Assembly: GCF_013256625.1 (NCBI RefSeq)
Contig: NZ_CP053908.1
Coordinates: forward strand, 4,402,001-4,466,000
Reading direction: 5' to 3'
DNA length: 64,000 bases
Origin: Hymenobacter sp. BRD128
GTDB taxonomy: Bacteria; Bacteroidota; Bacteroidia; Cytophagales; Hymenobacteraceae
The notes below the pieces were generated by a model. That model saw only the letters and a program-made list of their open reading frames with translations. It searched no databases and was not told the origin of the DNA. The position numbers were made by a program, and so were the translations under genes. Shown here piece by piece: positions 51,185 to 59,400 of the stretch. The first letter of the stretch is position 1, and each line of letters starts with the position of its first letter.

Positions 51185-51448
51185 CTACCTAGCCTCGTCC
51201 AGCACCTTTCTGTAGTCGAAATCGGCCGGTACCTGCACGGCCCCAAAGAGGCGTTGAATGCGGGGCGACAGCGGCCGTATGGGCTCTACTAGTGGCGGAG
51301 TTGTGGCGGGCTGTACGGCCGCCTTCAGCAACTCAGCCACCAGCGTTTCCAGCGCCTGCCCCTGCTGCTGCGCGTAGTGCTGCGCAGCTCTTAGCAAATC
51401 ATCATCGAGGGTAAGCGTGAGCTGGGATATAGCCGAAGAGGTTTTCAG
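51185..51448 (-). CDS. VapB-like antitoxin (DUF6364-type)
   Basis: An 87-residue protein immediately upstream of the PIN-domain gene. It reads LKTSSAISQLTLTLDDDLLRAAQHYAQQQGQ and so on, resembling ribbon-helix-helix antitoxins of the DUF6364 group, whose members start MKT-x-LTLTI. No ATG is available; a CTG at 51448 gives the M-K-T start, while a TTG at 51397 would remove the DNA-binding strand. The C-terminal part (RPLSPRIQRLFGAVQVPADFDYRKVLDEAR) is the toxin-binding segment. It begins 27 bases after serA ends and could be cotranscribed with it. Confidence 0.75.
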   Translation of the reverse strand: MKTSSAISQLTLTLDDDLLRAAQHYAQQQGQALETLVAELLKAAVQPATTPPLVEPIRPLSPRIQRLFGAVQVPADFDYRKVLDEAR

Positions 51449-51474
51449 GTAGAACGGCCGGCGCGGCCCGGAGT

Positions 51475-53376
51475 TTAGTACAGCACCCGGAACTTGATAG
51501 TGTGCTCGACCTCGCGCAGGGCCTGAATCACGTCTTGGTCGTACTGCTTGTTGATATCTGTAATCACGTAGCCAATCAACTCGTTGGTTTTCAAGTACTG
51601 GCCCAGGATGTTGACGTGGTGCTGAGCCAGCACGTTGTTGATGTTGGCCAGCACGCCCGGCACGTTGGCGTGGATGTGGATGAGGCGGTGCGCCTGCTGC
51701 AACGGCAGCTGAATGTTGGGGAAGTTGACGCTCTGCTGGGTGTTGCCGGTATTGATATACTCCATGATGCGCTCGGGCACAAACTCGGCGATGTTGCGCT
51801 GGGCCTCGGCCGTGCTGCCGCCGATGTGCGGCGTGAGCAGCACGTTGGGCAGGCCGCGCAGCTCGCTCTCAAAGCTCTCGGCGTTGGTCTTGGGCTCGTA
51901 GGGAAACACGTCAATGGCCGCGCCGCCAAGCTGGCCGCTGCGCAGCGCTGCCGCTAGGGCCGGCACGTCTACCACGTGGCCGCGAGCGTTATTGATGAAC
52001 AGCGCGCCGGGCTTCATCAGCGCAAATTCCTTGGTGCCGAAGAAGTCCTGGTTTTCGGGGCGGCCGTCGATGTGCAGCGTCACGATGTCGGCCTGGGGCA
52101 GCATTTCTTCGAGGCTCTTCATTTTTACGGCATTACCGAGCTGGAGCTTCTCGGCCATGTCGTAGTAGATGACTTTCAAACCTACAGCCTCGGCCACTAC
52201 CGACAACTGCGCCCCGATGTTGCCGTAGCCAATGATACCCAGCGTTTTGCCCCGAATCTCGAACGAGCCGCTGGCCGACTTGTCCCACTCGCCCTGGTGC
52301 ATCTTGGGGTTTTTTTCCGGAATGCGGCGGGCCAGCACAATCAGTTCCGCTAGGGTCAATTCGACCACCGAGCGGGTGTTGCTGAACGGGGCGTTGAATA
52401 CGGCCACGCCCTTGCGCATGGCCTCGGCCAGGTCAATCTGGTTGGTGCCGATGCAGAACGCGCCGATGCTGATGAGGCGGTTGGCAGCGGCCAGCACCTT
52501 GGCCGTGACCTGCGTTTTGGACCGGATGCCCAGGATGCTCACGCCCTCAATGCGGGCAATCAGCTCGTCTTCATCGAGGGCGCCCTTCACCTGCTCTACC
52601 TGGTAGCCTTCCTGGCGAAACAGCTCGGCGGCGCGGGCGTCGGGGTTTTCTAGTAGCAAAACCTTGATTCGGTTTTTAGGGTAGCTCAGGGTCATGGGTA
52701 ATTTCAGCTGGTAGAGAAACTCATCAAACGTGGGCAGCACCTCGTCGGCGTGGGCCACCACGCTGGGGCGGCTCACGTTTTCGGTATAGGCGTAGAAGCG
52801 GTGGGCCAGCCCAGCCTCGCGAATCTGGTAGTCGGTGTAGCCATCGCCGAGCACATACACCGGCCCGTCGAGGTCGAGCAGCACGAGCTGGCGGATTTTG
52901 CCGCCGTCGCGGCTCAGCACGTTGGCCGGGTCGCAGCCCGTGATGTTGCCCTCCGCGTCGAACGTGAAGGTATTGGCCAGCACGTGGCTAGGGGTGATGC
53001 CAAACTCGGCCACCACCGGCTCGATAAACTCGCGGAAGCCGCTGCTCACCACGTAAATACGGTCGGCAAAGCGCCGAAAGAAGTCGCCGTTGCGCCGGAT
53101 GCTGGCGCTCACCTTGGTTTGCAGGTGCGCCACCAGCGGCGCCAGGTGCCGCCGGTTGGCCCCCAGCAGCGCCAGCCGCTGGCTCAGTGATTCCTGAAAG
53201 CCAATCTCGCCGGCCATGCCGCGGTCGGTGAGGGCCTTGATTTGGCCCACGCGCGCGGCCTGGTCGGGCTGGCCCGCCAGGGCAATGTCGGCCAACTCAT
53301 CGAGGCCTTCGACCTGCGTAAAGGTGGAATCGAAGTCGAAAACGAGATAGGGCAGAAGCGGGGCAGCGTCGGGCAT
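51475..53376 (-). CDS. serA: Fused phosphoserine phosphatase-like and D-3-phosphoglycerate dehydrogenase
   Basis: A 633-residue protein that joins the first and last steps of serine synthesis. Residues ~9-225 form a HAD phosphatase like SerB, with the nucleophile D14 and D16 in VFDFDSTFTQVEG, the SSG region (VVSSGFREFIEPV) and the late motif VLGDGYTDYQIRE. Residues ~236-560 form the dehydrogenase, with GIIGYGNIGAQLS, the catalytic arginine context and ending LTPHIGGSTAEAQ. A C-terminal ACT domain (RLIHIHANVPGVLANINNVLAQHHVNILG) would bind serine for feedback. The fusion is continuous, without a frameshift. It precedes the VapBC-like pair. Confidence 0.93.
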   Translation of the reverse strand: MPDAAPLLPYLVFDFDSTFTQVEGLDELADIALAGQPDQAARVGQIKALTDRGMAGEIGFQESLSQRLALLGANRRHLAPLVAHLQTKVSASIRRNGDFFRRFADRIYVVSSGFREFIEPVVAEFGITPSHVLANTFTFDAEGNITGCDPANVLSRDGGKIRQLVLLDLDGPVYVLGDGYTDYQIREAGLAHRFYAYTENVSRPSVVAHADEVLPTFDEFLYQLKLPMTLSYPKNRIKVLLLENPDARAAELFRQEGYQVEQVKGALDEDELIARIEGVSILGIRSKTQVTAKVLAAANRLISIGAFCIGTNQIDLAEAMRKGVAVFNAPFSNTRSVVELTLAELIVLARRIPEKNPKMHQGEWDKSASGSFEIRGKTLGIIGYGNIGAQLSVVAEAVGLKVIYYDMAEKLQLGNAVKMKSLEEMLPQADIVTLHIDGRPENQDFFGTKEFALMKPGALFINNARGHVVDVPALAAALRSGQLGGAAIDVFPYEPKTNAESFESELRGLPNVLLTPHIGGSTAEAQRNIAEFVPERIMEYINTGNTQQSVNFPNIQLPLQQAHRLIHIHANVPGVLANINNVLAQHHVNILGQYLKTNELIGYVITDINKQYDQDVIQALREVEHTIKFRVLY

Positions 53377-53473
53377 GGGCGCAAAGATGGGGTGGGCGCT
53401 ACCTTGCTAGGGTATCTTAGGACCAATTTTATAGAACTTGCCTTTGTAAAAAGCGAAGCCGGCTTCAAAAAAT

Positions 53474-53953
53474 ATGGAATACTCAAGCGCGTGGCTCCAT
53501 CTTCAGAAGGCACGAGAGGAATACTTCGCTAGCTACTCTGCCTTCATGCAAGATGAAGCAGTAATGGTGAGCGATTTTGGCGTAGCGCTGGCTACTGTCG
53601 ACAGAGAAGCCGCATTAAGAATTCTACTGGAAGCGTTACCGAGGGTAGAATTAATAGTCCCTTTGGTGGTAGATATTATGCATGCAGCCATTGACAGCAG
53701 TCGTATCCCTACAATAATGTTGGCCAGAGAAGTACTACAGCATTATAAAGACGAGTCTCGGGTGAGAGGCGCTATCCATATTTGCGTAGCTACCTATCTG
53801 GCTGAGAATGACGAGTGGCATTATCGGAGAATTGCTGAACTCTACGAAGTGCTGAATTACCAGGGGGAGCTAGCCAATTTCCTGCAACTTTGCAAGGCAA
53901 ATGCTAATCCAGAAATTCAGGAAATAGCCGATGACGCTGGCTTGGAAGGGTAG
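53474..53953 (+). CDS. Hypothetical protein, AT-rich
   Basis: A 159-residue helical protein with no recognised domain. It begins MEYSSAWLHLQKAREEYFASYSAFMQDEAVMVSDFG and continues with segments like LRILLEALPRVELIVPLVVDIMHAAIDSSRIPTIMLAREVLQ and IAELYEVLNYQGELANFLQLCKANANPE. The coding sequence is visibly less GC-rich than its neighbours, which suggests transfer. Small helical orphans like this can be immunity or phage-type proteins, but nothing nearby supports a specific role. ATG at 53474. Confidence 0.7.
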   Translation: MEYSSAWLHLQKAREEYFASYSAFMQDEAVMVSDFGVALATVDREAALRILLEALPRVELIVPLVVDIMHAAIDSSRIPTIMLAREVLQHYKDESRVRGAIHICVATYLAENDEWHYRRIAELYEVLNYQGELANFLQLCKANANPEIQEIADDAGLEG

Positions 53954-53957
53954 AGCT

Positions 53958-54132
53958 CGCACTGGCGCGAGTTTAGCGCAGCGTAACTCGTGCCAGTGCG
54001 TCGGGGGAGGCGGTGCCTCCTATAGAACGAGCTAACCGAACGACCCTAGCGGCGCGATGCCGCCTTGCCGCTAGCGCGGCAATGGAGTTGAAAACGCCAC
54101 ACCAAAGCCAGTCACGAGTTACGCTGCGCTAA
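53958..54132. repeat. Compound inverted repeat element
   Basis: An outer stem pairs CGCACTGGCGCGAGTT (53958) with its near complement ending at 54000. TTAGCGCAGCGTAACTCGTG at 53973-53992 is exactly complementary to 54113-54132. Between them lies CGAACGACCCTAGCGGCGCG (54037-54056), 19 of 20 bases identical to the loop of the element at 19660-19755. No gene is present. Confidence 0.75.
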
Positions 54133-54229
54133 CCTCGCGCCTGCTCGCAGGTCAGTTTTTTCTCTTTACGTTGTGGCTAATCCTTTAATAGAAGCCACAG
54201 CAAGATTTTTTCATTGCTTGGCAAACAAT

Positions 54230-54257
54230 GTTGGTACATAAAATGTATGTACATTTG
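54230..54257 (+). promoter_or_regulatory. Candidate azoR promoter with overlapping operator
   Basis: TACATTTG at 54250-54257 matches the -7 element TAnnTTTG. GTTG lies 16 bases upstream (spacing shorter than the usual 19). Between them TACAT-AAA-ATGTA at 54235-54247 is a perfect inverted repeat followed by TGTACA, a likely repressor site. Confidence 0.45.
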
Positions 54258-54365
54258 TGCGCGCTAGTTACTTCACCAGCCAGCTAGTTAGTCGCGCCCG
54301 GCGCCTATAAGCGCTGAAAGCTCCCCATTGTTTTTACCGGCTCTCGGGCCATTATTCCTTTTCAC

Positions 54366-54968
54366 GTGAACATTCTGCACATCATCTCGAGCCCGCGCAA
54401 AGGGGCTTCGGCCAGCATTCAGCTCGCCAATGGTATCATCGCCAAGCTGCAAGCCGCTCACCCCGGCAGCAACGTAGCCGTGCACGACCTGGCTACCCAT
54501 CCTTTCCCGCATTTGGAGGAGGCCAAGCTGCAATCGTTCTTCACGCCGGCCGAAAACCGCACGCCCGAGCAACAAGCGGCCGCTAAGCACTCGGATGACG
54601 CCATTCAGGAAATCAAAGATGCCGACGTCATCGTGATTGGCGCGCCGCTCTACAACTTCGGCATCCCTTCGACGCTGAAGGCCTGGATTGACCACATCGC
54701 CCGCGCCGGCATCACGTTCCGCTACACCGAAAAAGGCCCCGAAGGCCTCATCACCGGCAAAAAAGTGTACGTGGCCATGGCAAGCGGTGGTATCTACTCC
54801 GAAGGCCCGTCGGCCGGCTACGACTTCGTGGCGCCTTACCTGAAGGCCGTGCTCGGCTTCCTGGGCATGACCGATGTGACCGTAGTACGGGCCGAAGGCC
54901 TGGCCATTCCCGGCGTGCAAGACACGGCCGTGCAGAAGGGCCTCGATAGCGTACACATCTCCGCCTAG
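54366..54968 (+). CDS. azoR: FMN-dependent NADH-azoreductase
   Basis: A 200-residue flavodoxin-fold quinone/azo reductase that uses FMN and NADH. It begins NILHIISSPRKGASASIQLANGI, the FMN phosphate loop, and has the family blocks VIVIGAPLYNFGIPSTLKAWIDHIARAGITFRYTEKGPEGL and VYVAMASGGIYSE. The length is typical. The start is GTG at 54366 within a CACGTG sequence; no nearby ATG fits. A terminator follows. It may protect against quinone or redox stress. Confidence 0.93.
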   Translation: MNILHIISSPRKGASASIQLANGIIAKLQAAHPGSNVAVHDLATHPFPHLEEAKLQSFFTPAENRTPEQQAAAKHSDDAIQEIKDADVIVIGAPLYNFGIPSTLKAWIDHIARAGITFRYTEKGPEGLITGKKVYVAMASGGIYSEGPSAGYDFVAPYLKAVLGFLGMTDVTVVRAEGLAIPGVQDTAVQKGLDSVHISA

Positions 54969-55005
54969 ACCGCTCATAGTGCGCGCCTAACAAGCATGCA
55001 GCCTG

Positions 55006-55053
55006 AAAAGCCCTTTCCAGACAAGTATAAAGCTTGTGCGGAAAGGGCTTTTT
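55006..55053. terminator. Bidirectional terminator between azoR and epimerase genes
   Basis: AAAAGCCCTTTCC at 55006-55018 pairs with GGAAAGGGCTTTTT at 55040-55053; ACAAG/CTTGT extends the inner stem. A- and T-runs on both sides suit two convergent transcripts. Confidence 0.85.
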
Positions 55054-55091
55054 CGTGCGTTGCCGTGGCTAGCCAGTAGCCAAAGGCGAGG

Positions 55092-55994
55092 CTAGCGCGA
55101 CTTCGCCTCGCGCCAGCTGAACTCGGGCTCGTAGCCCAGCACTTTCCGTGCTTTCTCAATCGAGAGCAGCGTTTCGTGCTCGCCCAGCGCCTTCTTCACC
55201 GGCACGTCCGGCAAATACTGCTGCATCAGCTCGGTCGAGGATTTCGACATCACCGTGTCGGCGTTGGCGATGATGAAGGGGTGCATGCCGGTGGCCTCCC
55301 ACTCGATGGCCTTGCGGATGGCCTGCGAGCCGTCGCGGGCGTCGATGTAGGCCCACATATTCCACTTGCGCTCCTCGGGGTCGTCGTCGTAGGCCGGAAA
55401 CTTGGCGTAGTCCTGCGGCTCCATCACATTTGAGAAGCGCAGGCCCACGAGCTTCATAGCGGGCGTTTGCAGCACAAACTGGCGGGCCATATCCTCCATC
55501 AGCACCTTGGCCAGGGCGTAAGCGCTCTTGGCGCGCAGCGGGTAGTCTTCGTCCACGGGCGCATAGGGTTCGCCGCCCTCAAAAGGCTCACCCAGCGTGG
55601 TTTCGGAGCTGGCCCAGATAACGTTGTGGATGCCTAGCCGGCGCGAGGCCTCAAACACGTTGTAGGTACCCATGATGTTGTTTTGGAACAAGTGGGCATC
55701 GGGGTACTGGCGCGGCGTCGGGAAAGCCGCCAGGTGCACCACGGCGTCGAAGGCGTTGGTACCCACGCCGGCGTGGATTTCCTTGCCGGTTGAGGACAGC
55801 GCGTCGAGCGTCTGGCCAAAGTCGCTGAGGTCGGCAATAATACTCGGAATACCTTTTTCGGGCGCCACGGTGTCAATCACGAACACGTCGTAGCCGTGGG
55901 CCAACAGGTCTTTTACGCAGGCTTTGCCGAGCTTGCCGGTGCCGCCGGTTACGGCCACGCGCTTTTTGGCGGCGGGTTTTTGGGGAGATTTCAT
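55092..55994 (-). CDS. NAD-dependent epimerase/dehydratase family protein
   Basis: A 300-residue extended short-chain dehydrogenase. The cofactor motif VAVTGGTGKLGKACVKDLL is near residue 14, the serine region is VIWASSETTLG and the Y-x3-K pair is in SAYALAKVLMEDMARQF. Substrate is not clear; similar proteins act on nucleotide sugars or uronic acids, and the length fits uronate dehydrogenase-like enzymes as well. ATG at 55994 (MKSPQKPAAKKR) is chosen because the 51 upstream residues do not fit the family. It is convergent with azoR. Confidence 0.88.
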   Translation of the reverse strand: MKSPQKPAAKKRVAVTGGTGKLGKACVKDLLAHGYDVFVIDTVAPEKGIPSIIADLSDFGQTLDALSSTGKEIHAGVGTNAFDAVVHLAAFPTPRQYPDAHLFQNNIMGTYNVFEASRRLGIHNVIWASSETTLGEPFEGGEPYAPVDEDYPLRAKSAYALAKVLMEDMARQFVLQTPAMKLVGLRFSNVMEPQDYAKFPAYDDDPEERKWNMWAYIDARDGSQAIRKAIEWEATGMHPFIIANADTVMSKSSTELMQQYLPDVPVKKALGEHETLLSIEKARKVLGYEPEFSWREAKSR

Positions 55995-56097
55995 AAAAGT
56001 GGAAAAGGAAACGCGACCAAGCCACGCGGGGCTAGTGGCCAATCGAGGTTGAGCGCCTTGTACGGCCAAATGACCTTGGCCGCTGAGAAAACGCCGC

Positions 56098-56143
56098 AAA
56101 AAAGCGCCGCTGTCCAGGTGGCGAAACCTAAACAGCGGCGCTT
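56098..56143 (-). terminator. Intrinsic terminator after paoC
   Basis: On the minus strand AAGCGCCGCTGT pairs with ACAGCGGCGCTT and is followed by a six-T run. It is 26 bases beyond the paoC stop and ends the paoABC transcript. Confidence 0.85.
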
Positions 56144-56168
56144 GCATTAGCTGCCTGGCTAGCCAGTT

Positions 56169-58406
56169 TTATACCAGCTTATCGGGCGTGATGGGCAGCT
56201 CGCGCACGCGCTTGCCGGTGGCGTTGAACACGGCGTTGGCAATGGCCGGGGCCACGCCGATGGTGGCGATTTCGCCGATGCCCTTGGTGCCCAGCGCGTT
56301 CACGTGGTAGTCGGGCTGGTTCACGAAGGCTACTTCCACGGCCGGTGCGTCGGCGTGCACGGGCACGTGGTAATTGGCAAAGTCGGCGGTGACGTAGCGG
56401 CCGTAGCGGTGGTCGATAACTGCGTCTTCCATCAGGGCCATGCCAATGCCGCCCACGGCGCCGCCCTTCATCTGGTTGGCGGCAGTTTTCTGGTTGATGA
56501 TGGTGCCCGCATCGGCGCACGACACGAGCTTGCGCACCCGCACCTCGCCCGTGAGCGCGTGCACCGCCACCTGGGCAAAGTGCACCGAAAACGAGTACAT
56601 CGAATACGTCTGCCCATCGTTGCCGGTCGGCTTCGACTCTACATTCACAAAAGCCGCGCCCGGCTGCTTCACCAAGTCAACGTATTTCGCGCGGCTAGCT
56701 CCCGCGCTGGCTAGAGTGAGGTAGCCATCGGCCAGCTGCACATCCTCTTTCTTGGCCGCGGCGAAGGCCGGCTGGCTAGCCCCCGCCAGCTCGCGCAGCT
56801 TGTCTTTCAGGGCCAGGCAAGCATCTTGCACGGCCTGGCCCACGGTATTCACCGTGGAGGAGCCGCCCTGCGAGCCTGCCTGCGGAAAGCCCGAGTTGCC
56901 CAGCTCAAACGTGATGCGGCTAGGGTCGATGCCCAGCGCATCGGCCGCAATCTGGGTCATGGCCGTGCCGGTGCCGGGGCCGATGTCGGTGGTAGCGCAT
57001 TGCAGCACCACGTGGCCGCTAGGTAGCAGCTGGGCGCTCACGTGGGCCGAGCCGCGGTGCGCGCCGAAGGTGCCCACGCCCATGCCGTAGCCCAGCAGCC
57101 AGTCGCCCTCGCGCACGGCGCCGGGCTCCAGCTTGCGGTTCTGCCAGCCGATGCGGTCGGCGCCCAGCTGGTAGCACTCCTTCAGAAACTTCGTGCTCCA
57201 GGGGCGGTTGCGCTCGGGGTCCTGGTCGGTGTAGTTGCGCAGGCGAAACTCCAGCGGGTCGAGCTTGAGCAGGTGGGCCATCTCGTCCATGGCCGACTCC
57301 AGGGCAAACGCGCCGGTGGCCTCGCCGGGGCCGCGCATCCAAATGGGCGTGCTCACGTCGAGGGCCGCGATGCGGTAGCGCGTCGTCAGGTTGGGCGACT
57401 GGTACATCATGCGCGTCTGGGCCAGCGTCGATTCGGTAAACTCCTCGTAACTAGACGTCTGCCCAATAGAATCGTGGCTGATGGCCGTGATTTTGCCGTC
57501 GGGCGTGGCACTCATCCCGATTTTCTGCCAGGTATAGGGGCGGTAGCCCACCAGCGTAAACATCTGCTCGCGGGTCAGCATCAGCTTCAGCGGGCGGTTT
57601 ACTACCTTGGCGCCCATCACGGCGGCCGACTCGTGCGGCCAGCTGTGCAGGGCGTTGCCAAACGCCCCGCCCACGAAGGTGGCAATCACCTTCACATTCT
57701 CCTCGGGCAGGTTCCACTCCCTGGCAAAGTCGCGGCGCGTGCCCATCGTGCCCTGCGTCTTGTCATACAGCGTCAGCCGGTCGGGTGCCTCCCAGTGCGC
57801 CGTAATGGACTGCATTTCCATTGGGCTGTGCATCTCGGTCGGAATCACGTACTCGGCTTCGATTTTTAGGCTAGCCGTTTTGTAGGCATCGGCCTGGCCG
57901 CGCTGGTAGTCGGCCATCGGCGACTTCGGGTTTTTCTGGGCCGAAGTCGGCAAAAAGGCCTGCGGCGCGCCGGCTGCCAGGCTGGTCTGGTGCGATTCCT
58001 TGGCGTACTGCGCCTTTACGAGCCTAGCCGCGTGGCGGGCCCGCTCAAAAGTATCGGCCACGACGAGGGCAATCGGCTGGTCGTTGAAGCGAATTTTCTC
58101 GTCATTAAATACCTTCAGCGGTCCGCCCTCGGTTTGGGGCTGCGACGGGTCCTTGCCGGTGGGCTTAAAGCCCGGCACCTTGGGCGCGTTGAGGTGCGTG
58201 ATAACGGCCAGCACGCCCGGCGCCCGCTCGGCCGCCTTGGTGTCGAGGCTGACGATGCGGCCCTTGGCCACGGTGCTGCCCACGAGCACGCCGTAGGTCA
58301 TGCCCGGCAGCTCGTACTCGGCCGAGTAGCGGGCGCCGCCCGTCACTTTGAGGTGGCCATCCACCCGGCTCATCGAGCCCCCGATGTGCTTTTCTTGCGT
58401 GTTCAT
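56169..58406 (-). CDS. paoC: Aldehyde oxidoreductase molybdenum-binding subunit
   Basis: A 745-residue large subunit of the xanthine dehydrogenase family, closest in style to PaoC/YagR. The N-terminal domain has VDGHLKVTGGARYSAEYELPGMTYGVLV. The molybdenum domains follow, with VIATFVGGAFGN, an RGPGEATGAFALESAMDEMA block and the catalytic glutamate in ALGTKGIGEIATIGVAPAIANAV near the C-terminus. It would oxidise aldehydes to acids. It has no signal peptide; export would be by piggy-back on PaoA, which carries a Tat signal. The gene starts 13 bases after paoB. Confidence 0.92.
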   Translation of the reverse strand: MNTQEKHIGGSMSRVDGHLKVTGGARYSAEYELPGMTYGVLVGSTVAKGRIVSLDTKAAERAPGVLAVITHLNAPKVPGFKPTGKDPSQPQTEGGPLKVFNDEKIRFNDQPIALVVADTFERARHAARLVKAQYAKESHQTSLAAGAPQAFLPTSAQKNPKSPMADYQRGQADAYKTASLKIEAEYVIPTEMHSPMEMQSITAHWEAPDRLTLYDKTQGTMGTRRDFAREWNLPEENVKVIATFVGGAFGNALHSWPHESAAVMGAKVVNRPLKLMLTREQMFTLVGYRPYTWQKIGMSATPDGKITAISHDSIGQTSSYEEFTESTLAQTRMMYQSPNLTTRYRIAALDVSTPIWMRGPGEATGAFALESAMDEMAHLLKLDPLEFRLRNYTDQDPERNRPWSTKFLKECYQLGADRIGWQNRKLEPGAVREGDWLLGYGMGVGTFGAHRGSAHVSAQLLPSGHVVLQCATTDIGPGTGTAMTQIAADALGIDPSRITFELGNSGFPQAGSQGGSSTVNTVGQAVQDACLALKDKLRELAGASQPAFAAAKKEDVQLADGYLTLASAGASRAKYVDLVKQPGAAFVNVESKPTGNDGQTYSMYSFSVHFAQVAVHALTGEVRVRKLVSCADAGTIINQKTAANQMKGGAVGGIGMALMEDAVIDHRYGRYVTADFANYHVPVHADAPAVEVAFVNQPDYHVNALGTKGIGEIATIGVAPAIANAVFNATGKRVRELPITPDKLV

Positions 58407-58419
58407 ATCGGAAAGTGGG

Positions 58420-59400
58420 TTAGGCCGCGCTGGCCGTTTTGAGGGCCTGCACGAGGGTATTGGGGGCTAGCCGGAGCTTGTAGGCGTTGTGTTTGAAGGC
58501 CTTGGCGCCCTGCATAGCCACCTCGGCGGCGCGCCGGAAGCTGGCTTCGGTAGCGGGCTGGCCCACCAGCGCCTGCTCGGCGGCCGGAAGGCGCCACGGC
58601 TTGTGGGCCACGCCGCCGAGGGCTAGCCGCGCGGCTTTGATGGTGTTGTTTTCAATGTCGAGCGCCACCGCGGCGCTCACCAGCGCAAAAGCGTAGCTGG
58701 CCCGCTCGCGCACCTTCTGGTAGTGCACGTGCTTGGTAAAAGGCCCGTCGGGAATTTCCACGGCCGTTATCAGTTCGCCGGCTTCGAGGTTAGCATCGCG
58801 CTCCGGCGTGTCGCCGGGCAAGCGGTGGAAGTCGCCGAAGGCTAGCCGCCGGTCGCCCTTGGGCCCGCTGACGAGCACCGTAGCATCGAGCGCCACCAGG
58901 GCCACGCTCATGTCGCTAGGGTGCACCGCAATGCATTTGTCGCTAGCCCCAAAAAGGGCGTGCATGCGGTTGATGCCCTCCAGGGCGGCGCAGCCGGTCC
59001 CGGGCTCGCGCTTGTTGCAGGGCATGCTCAGGTCGTAGAAATACGCGCAGCGGGTGCGCTGCAGCATGTTGCCGCCCACGGTGGCCATGTTGCGCAGCTG
59101 CGGCGAAGCCCCGGCGTTCAGGGCCAGGGCCAGCAGCGGCTGCCGGGCGCGCACTTGCGCATCGTTGGCCACGGCCGAGTTCAGGGCCAGCGCGCCGATG
59201 CGCAGGGTGTTGTTCTGACTCTCGATTTTGTTGAGGGGCAGGCGGTTGATGTCCACCAGCTTTTGCGGCGTCATCACGCCGCGCTTCATCAAATCGACGA
59301 GGTTGGTGCCACCGGCGATAAACTTGGCGGTGGGGTCCTTGGCCACCACGTCGATGGCGGCCTGCGGCTTGGTAGCGCGCACGTACTGGAACTGGTTCAT
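58420..59400 (-). CDS. paoB: Aldehyde oxidoreductase FAD-binding subunit
   Basis: A 326-residue FAD subunit of the same enzyme (CO-dehydrogenase flavoprotein fold). It starts MNQFQYVRATKPQAAIDVVAKDP and has the FAD motif AKFIAGGTNLVDLMKRG, then NAGASPQLRNMATVGGNMLQRTRCAYFYD. The cysteines in RTRCAYFYDLSMPCNKREPGTGCAAL may hold the extra [4Fe-4S] cluster known from PaoB. It overlaps the paoA stop by four bases (ATGA), so translation is coupled. Confidence 0.93.
   Translation of the reverse strand: MNQFQYVRATKPQAAIDVVAKDPTAKFIAGGTNLVDLMKRGVMTPQKLVDINRLPLNKIESQNNTLRIGALALNSAVANDAQVRARQPLLALALNAGASPQLRNMATVGGNMLQRTRCAYFYDLSMPCNKREPGTGCAALEGINRMHALFGASDKCIAVHPSDMSVALVALDATVLVSGPKGDRRLAFGDFHRLPGDTPERDANLEAGELITAVEIPDGPFTKHVHYQKVRERASYAFALVSAAVALDIENNTIKAARLALGGVAHKPWRLPAAEQALVGQPATEASFRRAAEVAMQGAKAFKHNAYKLRLAPNTLVQALKTASAA

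Larger units (their letters stand above)
53954..54365. other. Intergenic region before azoR
   Basis: A 412-base gap. The first 180 bases are the repeat element above. The remainder is AT-rich and holds the candidate azoR promoter and operator at 54230-54257, and then a stretch in which nothing else was recognised until the start codon. Confidence 0.5.

Noticed and set aside
57042..57869. Plus-strand open frame of 275 codons inside paoC
   Set aside because: Antisense to an intact molybdenum subunit gene; the product is His/Ala/Gly-rich and not protein-like.
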